From Zingiber officinale (taxonomy: Eukaryota > Streptophyta > Magnoliopsida > Zingiberales > Zingiberaceae): a stretch of DNA of 64,000 nt. The stretch's first letter is position 1. Each line of letters opens with the position of its first letter. Below are positions 62,501 through 64,000 of this stretch, piece after piece. The translations under genes were made by a program, and so were the position numbers. Under the pieces are notes generated by a model that was given only the letters and a program-made list of their open reading frames with translations, did not search any database and had not been told where the DNA came from. Location of the stretch: the NCBI RefSeq assembly GCF_018446385.1, contig NC_055993.1, forward strand, positions 39,553,645 to 39,617,644. The letters run 5' to 3'.

Positions 62501-63986
62501 AGAAAACCTGGTGTTATCTCTATAAAGAGAATTTTTTTTCCAAACAAATTTGATTTGACCAAAATAACCAAGAAAAATTGGCAATGCAGGAAAAATGGAA
62601 AATGCTTTATAGCCGAAATTAATCATGACCACAACAAGGTGATGCTCAACCAAAACAAACTAACCCTCACAATCCTCCGCAATGCCACGTAGGTAAAATG
62701 TGAGTTCATTTGGGTTGCCCCAGCATAATAAAAAGGTGAAGGTTACAATATGGTCGATATCAAGCAAATGTTTTCACTATACACTCACAAATGTGTTGAA
62801 TTAATGATAAAGACCCTCCATATTTCAAAAAGGACTTTAGCAAGGTGCATTTTGGAGAAGCACAAAGTTAATCTCTCACCTTTGGAAGCTGAAAGATATG
62901 TTGGACAAAATAAAGTATTCTAAAGGAAGCCCAAAGCAAAATTTGGACAGTAAGAGGGTTTTTCTTAAGTAGGAAAATGCTACCTAGAAATTAAGAACAT
63001 CTGGATACTAGTATATTACTATCATCACCTTCTAGATAAAGTGGACCTATAAATATACAATTTTGTGCTTGGACAACCACAATGAAGAATTAAGATTTGA
63101 ATTTCTCCTCTTCTATCCCTATATTATATTCCTCCGTTCTCCTACTTCTTCCCTCTTCTTCTACTCTTCCTCGTCCTCTGCTACAGTATGACATCAGTCA
63201 GAGTTAGACAATGTCCTGTCATGATGGGGTGAACTTGACCTTGCTGTCAAAAGTGAAAGTGGATCCTACTACTCTATAACAGAAATTATGAATGAAAATA
63301 TTTATTAGCAAACTATTTATATTACTTACTGCGTAATAAGCTTTCTTGATATCAGAGGCACTTGCATTCTTGCTAACACCAAGTACATCATAGTAGTCCC
63401 TTGCTAACACTGGTCGTGTGCCTGTACACGTAAATGAAGATGTATAGTGATACAGAAAATTTCTGCCAATCCAACTTAAGGACACTATCATCTTTAACCA
63501 TAGACTTTTAAACTGATATAAGCAAAGTGCTTACCATGAAATAATCTGCTTGGAACAAAGTTCATAGTATGTGCCGCATTAGGAAACACATTCAACTTTA
63601 CTGCAGAATTTTCAGGATATTAACATTTAATCATCTTAAAAAGAAAACATAAAACGCCCAATCATAGAGGGGAAAAATCCTCTCTTTCGACTAACTCCAC
63701 AATCCCATACCCGTACGGCGTGCAGCGCCCACTTCAGAGTTTCCAACCAAGAAACCTAGAGACAAGCTGCAAACCGAACGGCCCGACGTACCACTCAACT
63801 GCAGGAAACAACAAGGAACTTGGAAGTTGGAACCACCAGCATAGCGACAGAGCAAGGGCAACCAGAGAGACAAAAAGGAGGGTAAATTACTGAAGCGGCG
63901 GCGTTTGGCGATTCGTCGAGGGGCTTCGATCCGAGGGACCTGCGGGTGCACCAGATGGCGAAGCGGGTGGCGCGGGGTCTCAGCAT
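50594..63986 (-). CDS. GFA2: Mitochondrial type-I DnaJ (Hsp40) co-chaperone, GFA2-like
   Basis: Exons on the minus strand: 63986-63891, 63595-63535, 63421-63330, 58733-58650, 58582-58544, 57123 to about 57052 (3' end unresolved), 54611-54561, 54475-54388, 54182-54118, 54023-53949, 52949-52877, 52127-52036, 51966-51895, 51263-51207, 51115-51067, 50853-50787, 50693-50594. Without exon 6 they give 387 codons with agreeing phases. The Arg-rich N-terminus (MLRPRATRFAIWCTRRS) looks like a mitochondrial presequence. J domain about 61-124 with HPD at 89-91; Gly-rich linker in exon 6; zinc-finger repeats CETCGGRG, CRTCKGSG, CSQCGGSG and CSSCKGQK; then the C-terminal substrate-binding domains (DPVFRREKSDVHVDAVLG, AILGGTIEVPTLTG, GDQYVHFNVSIP). 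The J domain stimulates Hsp70 ATPase; Arabidopsis GFA2 acts in mitochondria and is needed for polar nuclei fusion and synergid death. Exon 6 has no usable phase-0 donor, so the copy may be impaired. The promoter is outside the window. Confidence 0.9.
55975..56060 (-). repeat. LINE 3'-end fragment
   Basis: The minus strand reads 'gccgaccccatctagtggga', then 'taagacttggttgctattgctgctgct', the usual plant LINE 3' terminus with a TTG/CTG-type tail. 5' sequence of the element is not recognisable, so it is a dead-on-arrival stub in a DnaJ intron. Confidence 0.65.
57660..58090. other. GC-balanced island in a DnaJ intron, unidentified
   Basis: About 430 bp of near 50% GC inside an AT-rich intron (between exons 5 and 6). 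It contains short palindromes such as GTGGGGTAAACCCCA/TGGGGTTTACCCCAC on opposite strands near 57998-58013. It holds one 125-codon minus-strand ORF (57663-58040) with no domain I recognise. It looks like an inserted repeat rather than an exon, but no end structure was found. Confidence 0.45.
58846..59156. mobile_element. Short G-rich TIR element (MITE-like) with TTA duplication
   Basis: Bounded by GGATGACA and TGTCATCC, with TTA on both outer sides (58842-58844 and 59157-59159). Interior is dense in GGGGATGGGG, CGGGTTCGGGG and CCCCGCCCC words. About 311 bp, no ORF. Length, TIR and 3-bp TTA duplication fit a PIF/Harbinger-type MITE, though the TIR sequence is not the classic one. Confidence 0.65.
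59440..60190. repeat. Degenerate CATC-rich repeat region in a DnaJ intron
   Basis: Pyrimidine- and ATC-rich segment with short imperfect tandem units, clearest at 59775-59850 (AAACCAATCGCACATCTTAA and close variants, about 21 bp). 59950-60190 is different, with mixed GC content. ORFs here are by-products of the repeat. Confidence 0.5.
60875..62020. repeat. Four diverged copies of a ~120-180-bp unit in a DnaJ intron
   Basis: Units near 60875, 60988, 61165 and 61910 each start with a form of 'ggtccaaggaaacaca' or 'gggtccacaaaacacat', then 'gtgtttgtttat..gaattcaaa..agtttag', 'tagca.ttttg' and 'taaa.tgatctaaattggag'. The first three are adjacent, the fourth separated by 700 bp. No ORF. Confidence 0.5.
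62405..62433. repeat. (AAAT)n microsatellite
   Basis: Six to seven AATA units in a DnaJ intron. Confidence 0.9.
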
Positions 63987-64000
63987 GGTAAAAGTCACTC

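Noticed and set aside
63691..63951. 86-codon minus-strand ORF starting MHPQVPRIEAPRR
   Set aside because: It overlaps DnaJ exon 1 in another frame and runs into its intron; the presequence frame is the one that connects to later exons.

Overview
The window is nuclear plant DNA. It has intron-rich genes with GT-AG introns, an AT-rich background, nested LTR retrotransposons, LINE tails and a TRIM element. The gene families are plant ones. The repeat composition suggests a monocot with a transposon-rich genome, possibly Zingiberales, but that is a weak inference from repeat style only.

Three host genes can be read exon by exon. (1) An EDR2-like PH-START-DUF1336 lipid-binding protein, + strand, 22 coding exons, 6434-15712, 706 aa, with an open frame throughout. 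(2) An uncharacterised membrane-anchored coiled-coil protein, - strand, three coding exons, 16183-19423, about 339 aa, with a 5'UTR intron. It is convergent with gene 1. (3) A mitochondrial type-I DnaJ/Hsp40 co-chaperone of the GFA2 type, - strand, 50594-63986, 17 coding exons, with an unresolved and possibly damaged exon 6.

The rest is mostly transposable elements. 1-4850 holds a solo-LTR-like element, a copia gag/protease/LTR remnant and a Ty3/gypsy pol remnant, all decayed. About 21.57-39.49 kb is one minus-strand Ty1/copia element whose two LTRs and gag have each taken later insertions. A foldback array with a TATGC duplication sits in its 3' LTR, a 1.6-kb solo-LTR-like element with an AGAGG duplication sits in gag, and a second solo-LTR-like element with a TCGAG duplication sits in its 5' LTR. 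That last element was itself invaded by a second, 5'-truncated copia element with a 2.5-kb LTR. 40950-46978 is a separate plus-strand copia element with both LTRs, which landed inside an inverted-repeat element. A 659-bp TRIM lies at 48139-48797. The 4.6-kb third intron of the DnaJ gene carries a G-rich TIR element and several degenerate repeats.

The host genes do not form a pathway together. Most of the notable structure is in the nested insertions, the palindromic elements and the doubtful DnaJ exon.
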